Below are positions 36,391-45,169 of a stretch of 64,000 bases of DNA, piece after piece. Under the pieces are notes generated by a model. That model was not told where the DNA came from, searched no databases, and saw only the letters and a program-made list of their open reading frames with translations. The translations under genes and the position numbers were made by a program. Positions within the stretch are counted from its first letter, which is position 1; each line of letters opens with the position of its first letter. Origin of the DNA: Sphingobium fuliginis (lineage in GTDB: Bacteria > Pseudomonadota > Alphaproteobacteria > Sphingomonadales > Sphingomonadaceae); assembly GCF_004152845.1 (NCBI RefSeq), contig NZ_SEON01000001.1, positions 62,001-126,000 on the forward strand, given 5' to 3'.

Positions 36391-37101
36391 TTGGCCTCTT
36401 CCCTCTCTTACGGCACCCACGGCGCCGAAGCCGCGTGGACAGCCCTCAACCGCAGCCAGGCGGTGATCGAATTCGCGCTGGACGGCACGATCCTGACGGC
36501 CAACGCCAATTTCCTGGCCCTGATGGGCTATGGGCTGGAAGAGATTGCGGGCAAGCACCACCGGATCTTCTGCACGCCGGACCATGCCGCATCCCAGGAA
36601 TATGCCGATTTCTGGCAGAAGCTGGGTTCCGGCGCCTTCGACGCCGGCGCCTATGAGCGCCGCGACCGCAACGGCCGCGAAATCTGGTTGCAGGCCACCT
36701 ATAATCCCGTCTTCGAAGCCGACGGCACATTGCGCAAGGTCGTGAAGATCGCCACCGACATCACCCGCCAGGTCCGGCAGGAACGGGAGGCGCGTCATCG
36801 CCTGGCCGACAGCCATCGCCTCCAGCACGATCTGGAGCGACAGAAGAATGCGCTGGAAAAGACGATGACCCAATTGGCCGACATCGTCTCGACCATCCGC
36901 GGCATCGCCGCCCAGACCAACATGCTCGCCCTCAACGCCCGGATAGAGGCGGCCCGCGCCGGGGAGGCCGGCCGCGGCTTCGCCGTCGTCGCGGGCGAGG
37001 TCAAGAAACTGGCCGACGACACCCGCATCGCCACCGAACGCGCCGCGGCCATGATGCAGCAGGAACGGATCGGCCTGACGGACCGGCAATCGGCGGCCTG
37101 A
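36391..37101 (+). CDS. Small soluble PAS-domain chemoreceptor
   Basis: This 236-residue protein starts at TTG 36391, seven bases after AAGGAG; upstream ATGs in frame have no ribosome site. A PAS domain (about 20-125: [19 protein letters not shown]; ending [12 protein letters not shown]) is followed by the signalling core of methyl-accepting proteins, [20 protein letters not shown] and [18 protein letters not shown]. There is no transmembrane segment, and the receptor coiled coil is much shorter than usual, so it probably signals from the cytosol. No che genes are nearby. Confidence 0.8.
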   Translation: MASSLSYGTHGAEAAWTALNRSQAVIEFALDGTILTANANFLALMGYGLEEIAGKHHRIFCTPDHAASQEYADFWQKLGSGAFDAGAYERRDRNGREIWLQATYNPVFEADGTLRKVVKIATDITRQVRQEREARHRLADSHRLQHDLERQKNALEKTMTQLADIVSTIRGIAAQTNMLALNARIEAARAGEAGRGFAVVAGEVKKLADDTRIATERAAAMMQQERIGLTDRQSAA

Positions 37102-37227
37102 CAGGCCCCCCGCATGGCGGCAACATGACGAAAAGTTCATTGGCATGCCGCCCGCAAAACGCCCATAAGCAGGGCGTCGGACCCGCACCCCTGTCGGGTC
37201 CGGCAACCTCTTTCCAAGGGGAATGCG

Positions 37228-37407
37228 ATGACCAGGCCACTGACTTCCGCCCTCCTCGGCCTAGCCCTCATGACCGGCAGCGTAGCCCCAGCGTTGGCCG
37301 CGCCATGCAAGGACGCCAAGGGCAAGTTCGTCAAATGTCCGCCCAAGCCGGTCGCCAAGAAGGGACCGTGCAAGGACGCCAAGGGCCGCTTCGCCAAGTG
37401 CAAATGA
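37228..37407 (+). CDS. Small exported lysine-rich protein with two CKDAKG repeats
   Basis: This 59-residue protein starts at ATG 37228 after AAGGGG. The signal peptide LTSALLGLALMTGSVAPALA is followed by two near-identical units, PCKDAKGKFVKC and PCKDAKGRFAKC, separated by PPKPVAKKG. The four cysteines could form two small disulfide loops or bind metal. The mature protein is about 35 residues and strongly basic. The family is not recognised. Confidence 0.75.
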   Translation: MTRPLTSALLGLALMTGSVAPALAAPCKDAKGKFVKCPPKPVAKKGPCKDAKGRFAKCK

Positions 37408-37455
37408 CCTGACGGGTTCGCATCGGCCCTGACCCATCGCCTCCCAAAGGAACAA

Positions 37456-37481
37456 GCCCGACGCCGCCCACGGCGTCGGGC
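37456..37481. terminator. Hairpin after the small exported protein gene
   Basis: Perfect 11-bp arms GCCCGACGCCG and CGGCGTCGGGC flank a CCCA loop. There is no strong T-tract on the plus side; it could act in either direction. Confidence 0.6.
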
Positions 37482-37626
37482 CTGAGCCTCCTGTCCCCGG
37501 CATCATCTCCTCAACAACGGGGACAGGAGGCGCCCCATGACGCTTCCCTCCTTACCATCCCCTTCCCGCATTTTTCGATCCGGCAGGTGATTTCACTCGC
37601 ACCGAAAATGCTCTATCCGCCCGCGC

Positions 37627-38322
37627 ATGACAGCGCATAAATCCGGCGATCCCACCACGCTCAACCGCCTCTACGGCCGCCAGTCCGGGCACAAGCTCCG
37701 CAAGGGGCAACAGGAACTGGTCGATTCCCTGCTGCCCGCCCTCTCCGTGCCTGAGGAAGGGGATGTCACCGCCGCGGGCCTGTTCGGCTACGACCGTCCC
37801 CTGCATTTCGAAATCGGCTTCGGCGGCGGCGAACATCTCGCCTATCGCGCCGACCTGCTGCCCGATCACGGCTTCATCGGCTGCGAACCGTTCCTGAACG
37901 GCGTCGTCACCGCGCTCGGCCATATCCGCGACAGGGCGCTGGGCAATGTCCGCCTCCACATGGGCGACGCCCTCTCCGTGCTCAGCCGGATTCCGGACGG
38001 CTCGCTCAGCTTCGTCTATCTGCTCCACCCCGACCCCTGGCCCAAGGCCCGCCACGCCAAGCGCCGCATGATGAACCCCGGCCCGGTCGCGATGATCGCG
38101 CGCAAGCTGAAGCCGGGCGGCGAATTCCGCTTCGGCACGGACCATCCCGTCTATCTGCGCTGGGCGCTGATGGTGATGAACGGCCATCCCGATTTCGAAT
38201 GGCTGGCGGGCTCTCCCACGGATTTCCAGCGCCGCCCCGGCGGCTGGCCCGAAACCCGCTACGAAGCGAAAGCGCGCAGCCTGGGCCATGAAGTCTGGTA
38301 CTTCCGCTACCGCCGCCACTGA
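37627..38322 (+). CDS. trmB: tRNA (guanine-46-N7)-methyltransferase
   Basis: This 231-residue SAM-dependent enzyme methylates G46 of tRNA. The SAM site FEIGFGGGEHL and the catalytic region VYLLHPDPWPKARHAKRRMM are present, as is the C-terminal TRYEAKARSLGHEVWYFRY. Typical length. Confidence 0.95.
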   Translation: MTAHKSGDPTTLNRLYGRQSGHKLRKGQQELVDSLLPALSVPEEGDVTAAGLFGYDRPLHFEIGFGGGEHLAYRADLLPDHGFIGCEPFLNGVVTALGHIRDRALGNVRLHMGDALSVLSRIPDGSLSFVYLLHPDPWPKARHAKRRMMNPGPVAMIARKLKPGGEFRFGTDHPVYLRWALMVMNGHPDFEWLAGSPTDFQRRPGGWPETRYEAKARSLGHEVWYFRYRRH

Positions 38323-38351
38323 TCGCCGCCCCGGCCCTCTCCAAAAAGAAA

Positions 38352-38379
38352 CCCCGCCGGAGCAAGCTCCACGGCGGGG
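38352..38379. terminator. Hairpin downstream of trmB
   Basis: CCCCGCC (38352-38358) pairs with GGCGGGG (38373-38379), with an inner GGAGC/GCTCC stem. The T-tract (TTTCTTTTT) is on the minus side, so it is stronger for leftward transcripts. Confidence 0.65.
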
Positions 38380-38564
38380 CCAAGGTTCAGGGAGGTGTCA
38401 CTCCAAGGGGGAAGAGTGACCACATCAATCTAGGGCTCCCATCCGGCAATTCAAGGGCTTGCCGGCCCTCCTTTCCCCGCGACACGCCATCGTCCCCGCA
38501 ATCGCCACATCTTCATTGACCGTTCAGCGCCCCTCCATCAATCTCACGGCCAGATCGCAACGCC

Positions 38565-40121
38565 GTGAAAGACCGACAGGTGCCGAAGCCATATTGGGCG
38601 TTTCTTCTTCCGACGCTCCTGTTTCCCGCCCCCCTCGTCACCGCCGCCCACGCCGAAACCTATTATGTCGATTCCCGCCAGGGCGACGACAATGCGGACG
38701 GCACGGCCGGCAACCGGGCCTGGCGCTCGCTTGCGCGGGTCAATGGCTGGCCGCTCCGGCCCGGCGACCGTGTCCTGCTGGCCGCCGGATCGGTCTGGCG
38801 GGAACCGCTGACGATCGCCCGCTCGGGCAGGGCGGGATCGCCCATCACGGTCGGCGCGACCGGCTCCGGCCCGCGCCCGCGCATCGATGCGGGCGGCGTT
38901 TCGGAATATGCCGTCGGCGTGATCGACGCCGATCACGTCACGATCAGCGGGCTGGAAGTCACCAACGCCGCCCCCTCGCCGGCCCCGCGCATCGGCATAT
39001 TGGTGCGCGCCGAAAACCGGGGGGTGACGCGGGGCATCCGCATCAGCGACAATTATGTCCACGATGTCCGCGGCACCAACGACCGCAAGGACAATGGCGG
39101 CATCCTGTTCCGCGCCACCGGCCGGCAGGTCGCCACCCGCTTCCAGGACCTGGCGATCGAGCGGAACATCCTGTGGCGCGTCGACCGCTCCGGCATCGCC
39201 GGGATCAGCGACCGGGTGTCCTTCCTCGACTGGTTCCCCAGCAGGAAGGTGGTGATCCGCGACAATTATCTGGAGGACATCGGCGGCGACGGCATCGTCC
39301 CCCGCGGCACGGACGGCGCCCTGATCGAACATAATATCGTCCTCCACGCCGGCAGCCGCGCGCCCGGCTACAATGCCGGCATCTGGCAGTGGAGCACCGA
39401 CAACAGCCTGATCCAGCTCAACGAGGCGGCCCATACCCGCACCCGCTATGATGGCCAGGGCTTCGATTCCGACTTCAACTCGCGCCGGACGACCTTCCTC
39501 TACAATTACAGCCACGACAATGCCGGCGGCTTCCTGCTGATCTGCTCGCCCCGCCGCAACGACAAGGACAATCTGGGCAATCGCGGCACGCTGGCGCGCT
39601 TCAACGTCAGCCGCAACGACGGCGCCCGCATCTTCCAGCTTTCCGGCAATGTGTCGGACGCTCGGATCGAAAGGAACGTCATCCATGTCGGCCCGGCGAT
39701 GGACGTGCAGATGATCGTCGCCACCGAATGGCAGGGCTGGGCGCGCGGAGTCCGCTTCGCGCGCAATGTCTTCAAGGTGGCGGGCACCGCCCGCTACGGC
39801 AGCGAGAGCGGGCGCAGCGGCCCCGACTATCTGATCCGGGCCGGCTTCGCCCCGGCCGAATCGATCCGCTTCCGGCGGAACAGCTATTTCGGCAGCCATA
39901 TCGACCTGCCGGACGATGGCGCCGGCCAGACCATCCAGCCCTATCAGGAAATCGCGTCGGACTGGGACGTGCCCAGGTTCGACCCCGCCAGCCCCGACGC
40001 TTTCCCCGAATTCATCGACCGCCACCGGAACTGGATGCTGGCGATGCTGGGGCGCGAACTGGGAACCCCCGTCCGGCTCCGGCAACCACGGGCCAGTTCC
40101 GCCTTCGAAACCCGCCGCTGA
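38565..40121 (+). CDS. Secreted right-handed parallel beta-helix protein
   Basis: This 518-residue protein has a signal peptide (PYWAFLLPTLLFPAPLVTAA, then HAE) followed by YYVDSRQGDDNADGT, the usual opening of secreted beta-helix polysaccharide lyases and epimerases. Many turns follow with asparagine ladders (RISDNYVHDVRG, VVIRDNYLEDIGGDGI, FLYNYSHDNAGG). Activity on uronic-acid polymers is plausible but catalytic residues cannot be assigned. The start is unsure: GTG 38565 has no clear ribosome site. Confidence 0.8.
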   Translation: MKDRQVPKPYWAFLLPTLLFPAPLVTAAHAETYYVDSRQGDDNADGTAGNRAWRSLARVNGWPLRPGDRVLLAAGSVWREPLTIARSGRAGSPITVGATGSGPRPRIDAGGVSEYAVGVIDADHVTISGLEVTNAAPSPAPRIGILVRAENRGVTRGIRISDNYVHDVRGTNDRKDNGGILFRATGRQVATRFQDLAIERNILWRVDRSGIAGISDRVSFLDWFPSRKVVIRDNYLEDIGGDGIVPRGTDGALIEHNIVLHAGSRAPGYNAGIWQWSTDNSLIQLNEAAHTRTRYDGQGFDSDFNSRRTTFLYNYSHDNAGGFLLICSPRRNDKDNLGNRGTLARFNVSRNDGARIFQLSGNVSDARIERNVIHVGPAMDVQMIVATEWQGWARGVRFARNVFKVAGTARYGSESGRSGPDYLIRAGFAPAESIRFRRNSYFGSHIDLPDDGAGQTIQPYQEIASDWDVPRFDPASPDAFPEFIDRHRNWMLAMLGRELGTPVRLRQPRASSAFETRR

Positions 40122-40150
40122 GCCGATCCCCCTCCGCCAAAGGCAAAGGA

Positions 40151-40179
40151 GCCCCGCCCCTTGCGAAGGAAGGCGGGGC
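40151..40179 (+). terminator. Terminator after the beta-helix gene
   Basis: GCCCCGCC (40151-40158) and GGCGGGGC (40172-40179) enclose an inner CCTT/AAGG stem, followed by TTCAGTT. Confidence 0.65.
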
Positions 40180-40305
40180 TTCAGTTGGGTCGCACACAGG
40201 CCAATGCCTGCGGACGGCAATAGGACATAGTTCCGCCGGGAAGTCGATTGCGATAATCTAGACCTGGATCAAGCGCATGGAGGGTCATGACGGCGGAAAA
40301 AGGCA

Positions 40306-40336
40306 ACGGCGCGCCGGGTCCGGCCCGCCGCGCCGT
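40306..40336 (-). terminator. Terminator of the 182-residue hypothetical gene
   Basis: ACGGCGCG (40306-40313) and CGCGCCGT (40329-40336) enclose a CGGG/CCCG inner stem. On the minus strand TTGCCTTTTTCC follows. It lies about 50 bp after the stop codon. Confidence 0.75.
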
Positions 40337-40387
40337 CATCGCCGCGTCCCTCGCGCCCCTCCCCCCGGACGGGCCCGGACCGCTCGC

Positions 40388-40936
40388 TCAGTTCGCCTTG
40401 CTCAGATCCACCTTCTCGACCCATTCGGGATAGAAGGTCGGCTCCCGGTTCGACCATCCGACCGCCGTCGCCGCCGCTTCGCTGATCGACTGGAGCAGCG
40501 CCCGGCGCTTTTCGGGGTGGAGGTGCGGCAGGCTGGCCGCCGCGCAGAAGGCCCCCGGCAGCCATGGCCGCGATCCCGCACCCAACAGCCGCTCGTACAG
40601 GAAGCGATAGGCGGAAAAGCTGCACAACCGGTCCTGCCCCAGGTCGAAGGCGGAAACCGTCACCAGCGGCGCCATGAAGGGCTCCATCTGGTCCAGGCCG
40701 CTGTCATCGGGCACCCGCGCCTTGATCTCCTCCAGCCGCCCGTAGATCCGCGCCTGCGCGCGAATGCTGGCTTCCTCCACCATGTCGCGCGACCACAGCT
40801 TCATGGCGTCGCGCCGATGAAGTCCGATGTCCAGCGATCTTCGGATGTAACGCTGCGTGGCGGCCGGGAAACTGGCGAATTCACGCAACTCCGCCAGGGT
40901 AATCGCCCCGTCCGCAGGTCTTGCACTCGTGCCCAT
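40388..40936 (-). CDS. Hypothetical protein, 182 residues
   Basis: It starts at ATG 40936 after GGAGGG. The protein is helical and soluble with no signal peptide; notable segments are LHRRDAMKLWSRDMVEEASI and EWVEKVDLSKAN. Cysteines are scattered and no catalytic motif is seen. It has its own terminator and promoter-bearing gap, so it is probably monocistronic. The family is not recognised. Confidence 0.75.
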   Translation of the reverse strand: MGTSARPADGAITLAELREFASFPAATQRYIRRSLDIGLHRRDAMKLWSRDMVEEASIRAQARIYGRLEEIKARVPDDSGLDQMEPFMAPLVTVSAFDLGQDRLCSFSAYRFLYERLLGAGSRPWLPGAFCAAASLPHLHPEKRRALLQSISEAAATAVGWSNREPTFYPEWVEKVDLSKAN

Positions 40937-41438
40937 GCTTTTGCCCTCCGACTTCAAGTCGTAAGCAGAACATGCGCCCCCGATGGTTACTGCAAGCTTA
41001 AGCGCCGGTTCTGCCGACAGACACAGGGAATCATTTTTCCTTGTGCAGCGCAACATGTAATTTTTATGAATGCGCCCAATCGAGTAGCATCAGCCGGTTC
41101 GCCGCCCAGCCGCCGCCGGCATTGTCCGGCGGCAGCCGCTTTCCTCCAAACGGGCTTCATTCCTGCGAGGCGCTCGAATGCGGCGAATGGCTCATGCGCG
41201 CACAACCAAGCTGCCCGATAATCCGCCAGGGCGGAGGCCCGGCTCCCGATCCCTGCAAGCAGGACAGGCCGATCGGCAAGGGCAACCCAAACCCGGCCGC
41301 CGCCATGGAGCGCCGCGTTAAACCGGATGCAGGGCGCGCGCTCGAATTTTCCGCTGTCGCATCGTTTTCAGCCGCATCCTTTTCAGCGCAAAACACCCAC
41401 CCACGACCGGCTCAGGACAGGCGTTTCTGCGCGATGCC
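40937..41438. other. Intergenic gap with a strong hairpin
   Basis: About 500 bp without a supported gene. It holds an AT-rich patch near 41050-41070, a perfect 8-bp hairpin GCCGCCGG/CCGGCGGC at 41112-41133, and otherwise unremarkable sequence. Open frames here have no ribosome sites. Confidence 0.5.
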
Positions 41439-41690
41439 CTACCCGGCCCTGCGCTCCAACACCGCGCCGATCATGCTGCGCCAAACGGCCACGTCGCCCG
41501 CCTGCGCCATTTGCGCATCGGGCTCCCGCAGCGTGTGCAGGATCGCATAGGCATCGTCGACATGGTCCTGCCAACTGGCATCGACTGCGCTCGCCGCATG
41601 CGGATCGTTGCCCTCGCCGTTCAGGCTGAGCTGGCGCCCGGCCAGCACGCGGGCAATGCGTTCGATCACGGGAGTGGCGGAAGTCGGCAT
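41439..41690 (-). CDS. Small hypothetical protein, 83 residues
   Basis: It begins MPTSATPVIERIARVLAGRQ and contains SWQDHVDDAYAILHTLREP. It is acidic, helical and without signal peptide. AGAGGAG precedes the ATG. I recall similar short proteins in sphingomonads but no name or role. Confidence 0.7.
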   Translation of the reverse strand: MPTSATPVIERIARVLAGRQLSLNGEGNDPHAASAVDASWQDHVDDAYAILHTLREPDAQMAQAGDVAVWRSMIGAVLERRAG

Positions 41691-41769
41691 ATGAAGTGGC
41701 TCCTCTCACCTGCGGAGGGCAACGCGCGGCTGCCCTCCCGACCGATCATATCACGATTTCCCCTATCGT

Positions 41770-42015
41770 CTATCGCCCGTCCTTCCGATCCTCGCCGTCC
41801 GGCCGATCCCTGCCTTCCGGAAAACCGGAAGACGGCACCGGATCGCCATGATCGCCCGGCGCGGTCGCCGATGGCGGATCGGACGCATCCATGCTGTCCA
41901 TCAATCCCTCGTCCAGCTTCTCCTCCGTCGTCACCGCATGGTCCTGCGCGTCGGTAGGCCGCCTGTCGTCGGCTTCCTCGCGGCTGTTGGGCCGAATATC
42001 GGTCTTGTCGCTCAT
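41770..42015 (-). CDS. Small acidic, probably disordered protein
   Basis: This 81-residue protein starts MSDKTDIRPNSREEADDRRP and is rich in Asp, Glu, Pro and Gly throughout, with no hydrophobic core, so it is likely unstructured. Two adjacent ATGs (42018, 42015) follow AAGGAG; the second has better spacing. Unknown function. Confidence 0.7.
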   Translation of the reverse strand: MSDKTDIRPNSREEADDRRPTDAQDHAVTTEEKLDEGLMDSMDASDPPSATAPGDHGDPVPSSGFPEGRDRPDGEDRKDGR

Positions 42016-42176
42016 CATGCTCTCCTTTTTTGGCGCGCCGGCGCCTCGAACCATGAAACGGACGGCGGCAACGGCGGGTTCCGCCCGCCGCCCCTATCGA
42101 CCAACGCATGGAACCCTTCGACCAGCTTCGCCGCCAAGGGGCGACAGACGCCGCGCCTTGTCCTAGACTTTCGCCC

Positions 42177-43286
42177 ATGAGCATAAAAAACGAGGACGGC
42201 GAGCCTGGCGTGCCGCCGACGGTCGCACTGTATTCGATATTGGGTTTCTGGTTCTTCTACGCGGTGCTGGTGACGCTGCGCGCCTCCGTCATGGGGTTCG
42301 AGGCGCAGGGGGCCATGGCCGCGCGCCGCGCGGTGGTGACGGTGATCGGCATCGTCGTCACCTGGGTCCTCTATCTCTGCCTGCGCCGCTTCGACCGCCA
42401 GCCGCTGACGACGCGCATCGTCGCCGCCTTCTCGCTCGCCGCGCCCTTCGCGCTGGCGACGGCGGCGGCCAATTTCTACGTCTTCAACATCTACGACCCG
42501 GCCTCACTGTTTCCTGACGCCGATTATCAGAAATATGCGAGCGAACAGGGCTTCGCCCTGATGCAGATCGTGGAGGACGCGATCAGCCGCTATTTCTTCC
42601 TCGCCGCCTGGGCCGGCCTGTACCTCGCCCTCTCCTACGCCAGCGAGGCGCATCGCGTCGAACGCCGCGCCGACCGGCTGGAACGCGCCGCCCAGCAGGC
42701 CGAACTGCGCTCCCTGCGCTATCAGGTGAACCCCCATTTCCTGTTCAACACGCTGAACTCGCTCTCTTCGCTGGTCATGAAGGACCGGCGCGACGAGGCG
42801 GAACAGATGATCCTCTCCCTCTCCAATTTCTACCGCACCAGCCTGACCGGCGACCCGCTGGAGGACGTCTCGCTGGAGGAGGAAGTGCATCTCCAGAAAC
42901 TCTATCTGGACATCGAAGCGGTGCGCTTCCCGGATCGCCTGTTGACCAGCATCCGCATCCCGGACACCCTGCTCAATGCCTGCGTTCCCGGCCTGATCCT
43001 GCAACCGCTGGTGGAAAATGCGATCAAATATGGCGTGTCGCGCACCTCCAGCCCGGTGACCATCGCCATCGAAGCGCGGGAGGAGGAGGGCATGCTCCAC
43101 ATCAGCGTCACCGACAATGGCGACAAGCCGCCCAGCGAAGCGGACGCGGGCAGCGGCATCGGCCTCGCCAATGTGCGCGACCGCCTGACCGCCCGCTTCG
43201 GCGAACAGGGCCGGATCGACTATGGCCCGCGCCCCGGCGGCGGCTTCGCGGTGGACCTCACCCTCCCCATCATCCGCCGGAGCTAG
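42177..43286 (+). CDS. LytS/YehU-type sensor histidine kinase
   Basis: This 369-residue protein has four predicted transmembrane helices in the first 165 residues, a short coiled coil, and a His_kinase domain with the phosphoacceptor His187 in QVNPHFLFNTLNSLSS, followed by an ATPase region (VENAIKYGVSR; GSGIGLANVRDRL). It senses an unknown signal at the inner membrane and should phosphorylate the LytTR regulator downstream. The two genes are separated by 272 bp of repeat sequence. Confidence 0.92.
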   Translation: MSIKNEDGEPGVPPTVALYSILGFWFFYAVLVTLRASVMGFEAQGAMAARRAVVTVIGIVVTWVLYLCLRRFDRQPLTTRIVAAFSLAAPFALATAAANFYVFNIYDPASLFPDADYQKYASEQGFALMQIVEDAISRYFFLAAWAGLYLALSYASEAHRVERRADRLERAAQQAELRSLRYQVNPHFLFNTLNSLSSLVMKDRRDEAEQMILSLSNFYRTSLTGDPLEDVSLEEEVHLQKLYLDIEAVRFPDRLLTSIRIPDTLLNACVPGLILQPLVENAIKYGVSRTSSPVTIAIEAREEEGMLHISVTDNGDKPPSEADAGSGIGLANVRDRLTARFGEQGRIDYGPRPGGGFAVDLTLPIIRRS

Positions 43287-43324
43287 GCCGTATCGACATT
43301 CAACTTGAAAATATAAGCGACGTC

Positions 43325-43392
43325 ATGCTGAACTTGCTTCAGCATCCATTTCTCCCCAGCAACCGCAGGTGGGTAGAGGCACAATGGATGCT
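43325..43392. repeat. Nested palindromic repeat element, left unit
   Basis: ATGCTGAA/TTCAGCAT (43325-43332, 43338-43345) form a tight hairpin, and AGCATCCAT (43341-43349) pairs with ATGGATGCT (43384-43392) around it. This layout recalls a dispersed sphingomonad intergenic repeat. Confidence 0.65.
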
Positions 43393-43408
43393 GTCGCCGC
43401 AGCCTGGA

Positions 43409-43510
43409 GCGTTTTCCAAGCAGATGGAATCATCTGCCGACTCGGAAAACGCGAGAAAACAAAAACCTAGAGCAGTCGAGCCGATGCAATCGGATCGGAA
43501 TCTGCTCTAG
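43409..43510. repeat. Nested palindromic repeat element, right unit
   Basis: There are two parts. GCGTTTTCC/GGAAAACGC (43409-43417, 43444-43452) encloses GCAGATG/CATCTGC. CTAGAGCAG/CTGCTCTAG (43467-43475, 43502-43510) encloses CCGAT/ATCGG. All arms are perfect. It is similar in style to 'CTAGAGC' repeats scattered in alphaproteobacterial genomes. Confidence 0.75.
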
Positions 43511-43558
43511 GGTACGGAATTTCCCCATCCTTGGCGCAATCCGTGAAAGGTCGAACCC

Positions 43559-44302
43559 ATGCCCATCCGAACGCTGATCGTCGACGACGAACCATTGGCG
43601 GTCGAACGCCTCCAGATGCTGTGCGCCCGCGAACCGCGCATCGCGCTGGTCGGCACCGCCAGCGACGGGGAGGCGGCGCTGCGCCTGATCGAGGGGCTGG
43701 AACCGGACCTGGTGATGCTCGACATCGCCATGCCGCTGCTCGACGGCATCGGGGTGGCGCGGGCGACCTCGCGCATGGGCATCTGCCCGGCAGTGATCTT
43801 CGTCACCGCTTTCGAAGGTTTCGCGGTGGAGGCCTTCGACCTTGCCGCCGTGGACTATCTGCTGAAGCCGGTGGCCCATGAACGCCTGTCCCGCGCCATC
43901 GACCGCGTCGAACAGGCGCTGGGCAACCGCACCGTCCCCTCCCCCGCCACCAGCACGCAGGACGAACCCGAATGGGCGGAGGAATTCTGGGTGCCGCACC
44001 GTTCCGAACTGATCCGCATCGGCGCGGTCCAGATCGACCGGATCGAGGCGGAACGCGACTATATGCGGCTGCATGTGGGGGCCAACAGCTATCTGCTGCA
44101 CCAGACGATCAGTTCGCTGGAAAACCGGCTGGACCCGCAGCAGTTCGTCCGCCTGCACCGCTCCCACATCGTGCGCCGCGACCATATCTCCCGGCTGCGC
44201 CACGACGGCAGCGGCGTCTGGTCAGCCTGCCTCGCGGACGGCACGGAAATCCGCATCGGCCGCACCTATCTCACCAACGCCCGCGCCATGGCAGGCCGCT
44301 GA
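43559..44302 (+). CDS. LytTR family response regulator
   Basis: This 247-residue protein has a receiver domain with the phosphoacceptor Asp55 in LVMLDIAMP and KPVAHERL near residue 105, then a LytTR DNA-binding domain from about 150 (IEAERDYMRLHVG; FVRLHRSHIVRRDHIS). It is the likely partner of the LytS-type kinase upstream. It is followed by a strong terminator. Confidence 0.93.
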   Translation: MPIRTLIVDDEPLAVERLQMLCAREPRIALVGTASDGEAALRLIEGLEPDLVMLDIAMPLLDGIGVARATSRMGICPAVIFVTAFEGFAVEAFDLAAVDYLLKPVAHERLSRAIDRVEQALGNRTVPSPATSTQDEPEWAEEFWVPHRSELIRIGAVQIDRIEAERDYMRLHVGANSYLLHQTISSLENRLDPQQFVRLHRSHIVRRDHISRLRHDGSGVWSACLADGTEIRIGRTYLTNARAMAGR

Positions 44303-44412
44303 CCCCTTCAGTCCTCCCGTCGCAGATGGGAAGGGAAACCGCCAAAGACGATGGAGGGCAACGCCCGCGGGACGCCGCAAGGGCAGCCGCAACGCTCCGC
44401 GCCCACAAAAGG

Positions 44413-44440
44413 AAAGGCCCGGTGAATTCCGGGCCCTTTT
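44413..44440. terminator. Bidirectional terminator after the LytTR regulator
   Basis: AAAGGCCCGG (44413-44422) pairs with CCGGGCC-TTT (44429-44440, one extra C) and TTTT follows on the plus strand. On the minus strand it also follows the UrcA gene. Confidence 0.8.
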
Positions 44441-44484
44441 CTAAAAACCGATTGAATAACTCAGGCGCCTGCGCTGACTGGCTT

Positions 44485-44805
44485 TTACTTGCCCAGATCG
44501 GCAAAGCGCTCCCCATTCTGAGCCTTGGCGACGGCAAGGTCCACAGCGCCGCGAACATGCGCGGCTGCAACCTGCTGGCACTTCTCGATCGCGGCCGTGG
44601 TATCGTTGAGCGGGCAGACCTTTGCCGCGGCACGCCGTATACGGGCATTCAGGACGCGTTGGTCGCTCGTCTTCGACAGGTCCAGATCATGATAGCTGAC
44701 CTCGACACTCTTTCCGTTGGACTCGAATTCGATGGCGGAAGCCGTGCCAGCGGCGCCCATGGCGGCCATGGCGGCGAGAGCAGCGGTGAACTTGATGGCG
44801 ATCAT
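44485..44805 (-). CDS. UrcA family protein
   Basis: This 106-residue exported protein has a signal peptide (MIAIKFTAALAAMAAMGAAG, cut near TASA) and the UrcA pattern: VEVSYHDLDLSKTSDQRVLN, then RIRRAAAKVC and a second Cys in EKCQQV, probably a disulfide. GGAG precedes the ATG at 44805. The family's role is unknown. Confidence 0.85.
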   Translation of the reverse strand: MIAIKFTAALAAMAAMGAAGTASAIEFESNGKSVEVSYHDLDLSKTSDQRVLNARIRRAAAKVCPLNDTTAAIEKCQQVAAAHVRGAVDLAVAKAQNGERFADLGK

Positions 44806-45103
44806 GGCAATTGTCTCCTCAACGCTATGCTTTTGTCGGCCTGGCCGCGTGGCGCGCAGTGCAGACCTCAAGCGAAGAGAAGAGAAGGCCTCAACAGATC
44901 ATCGTCTCTGTCTTCGCCCATTTTGTTTAGGCGCATTGCAAATGCATCGCTTTTCGCTTTCGACCGGCGCCTGTCCCTGTCGGCCAACGGCGCTCCCGTC
45001 GACCAAATACAGTCTCACGGGGACGAACGACAATTTTACGACAGAAAAACAACCGTTCCGTAGCGTAAAATTACAATCGTTCAACAATTCGCGCACATAA
45101 AAA
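44806..45103. other. AT-richer upstream region of the UrcA gene
   Basis: About 300 bp with no supported gene. It should contain the UrcA promoter. A small palindrome GCATT-GCA-AATGC lies near 44933, and stretches such as TTTTACGACAG and CGTAAAATTAC suggest an AT-rich control region. Confidence 0.4.
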
Positions 45104-45134
45104 CACCCCCGGCGCAAGGGAAAGGCCGGGGGTG
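45104..45134 (-). terminator. Intrinsic terminator, minus strand
   Basis: CACCCCCGGC (45104-45113) and GCCGGGGGTG (45125-45134) form 10-bp arms with an 11-nt loop; on the minus strand GTTTTTATG follows. It lies 217 bp past the RlpA stop and 36 bp past a small candidate frame (45170-45334), hinting that something is transcribed between. Confidence 0.8.
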
Positions 45135-45169
45135 CATCCAGGAAGCTGTCGGGCTCTCCGGGATCTCTT

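Noticed and set aside
41155-41180. REP-like CATTCCTGCGAGGCGC segment
   Set aside because: The palindromic core is broken; too degenerate to call a repeat copy.
43325-43510. 61-codon frame between the kinase and regulator genes
   Set aside because: It lies wholly within palindromic repeat sequence and has no ribosome site.
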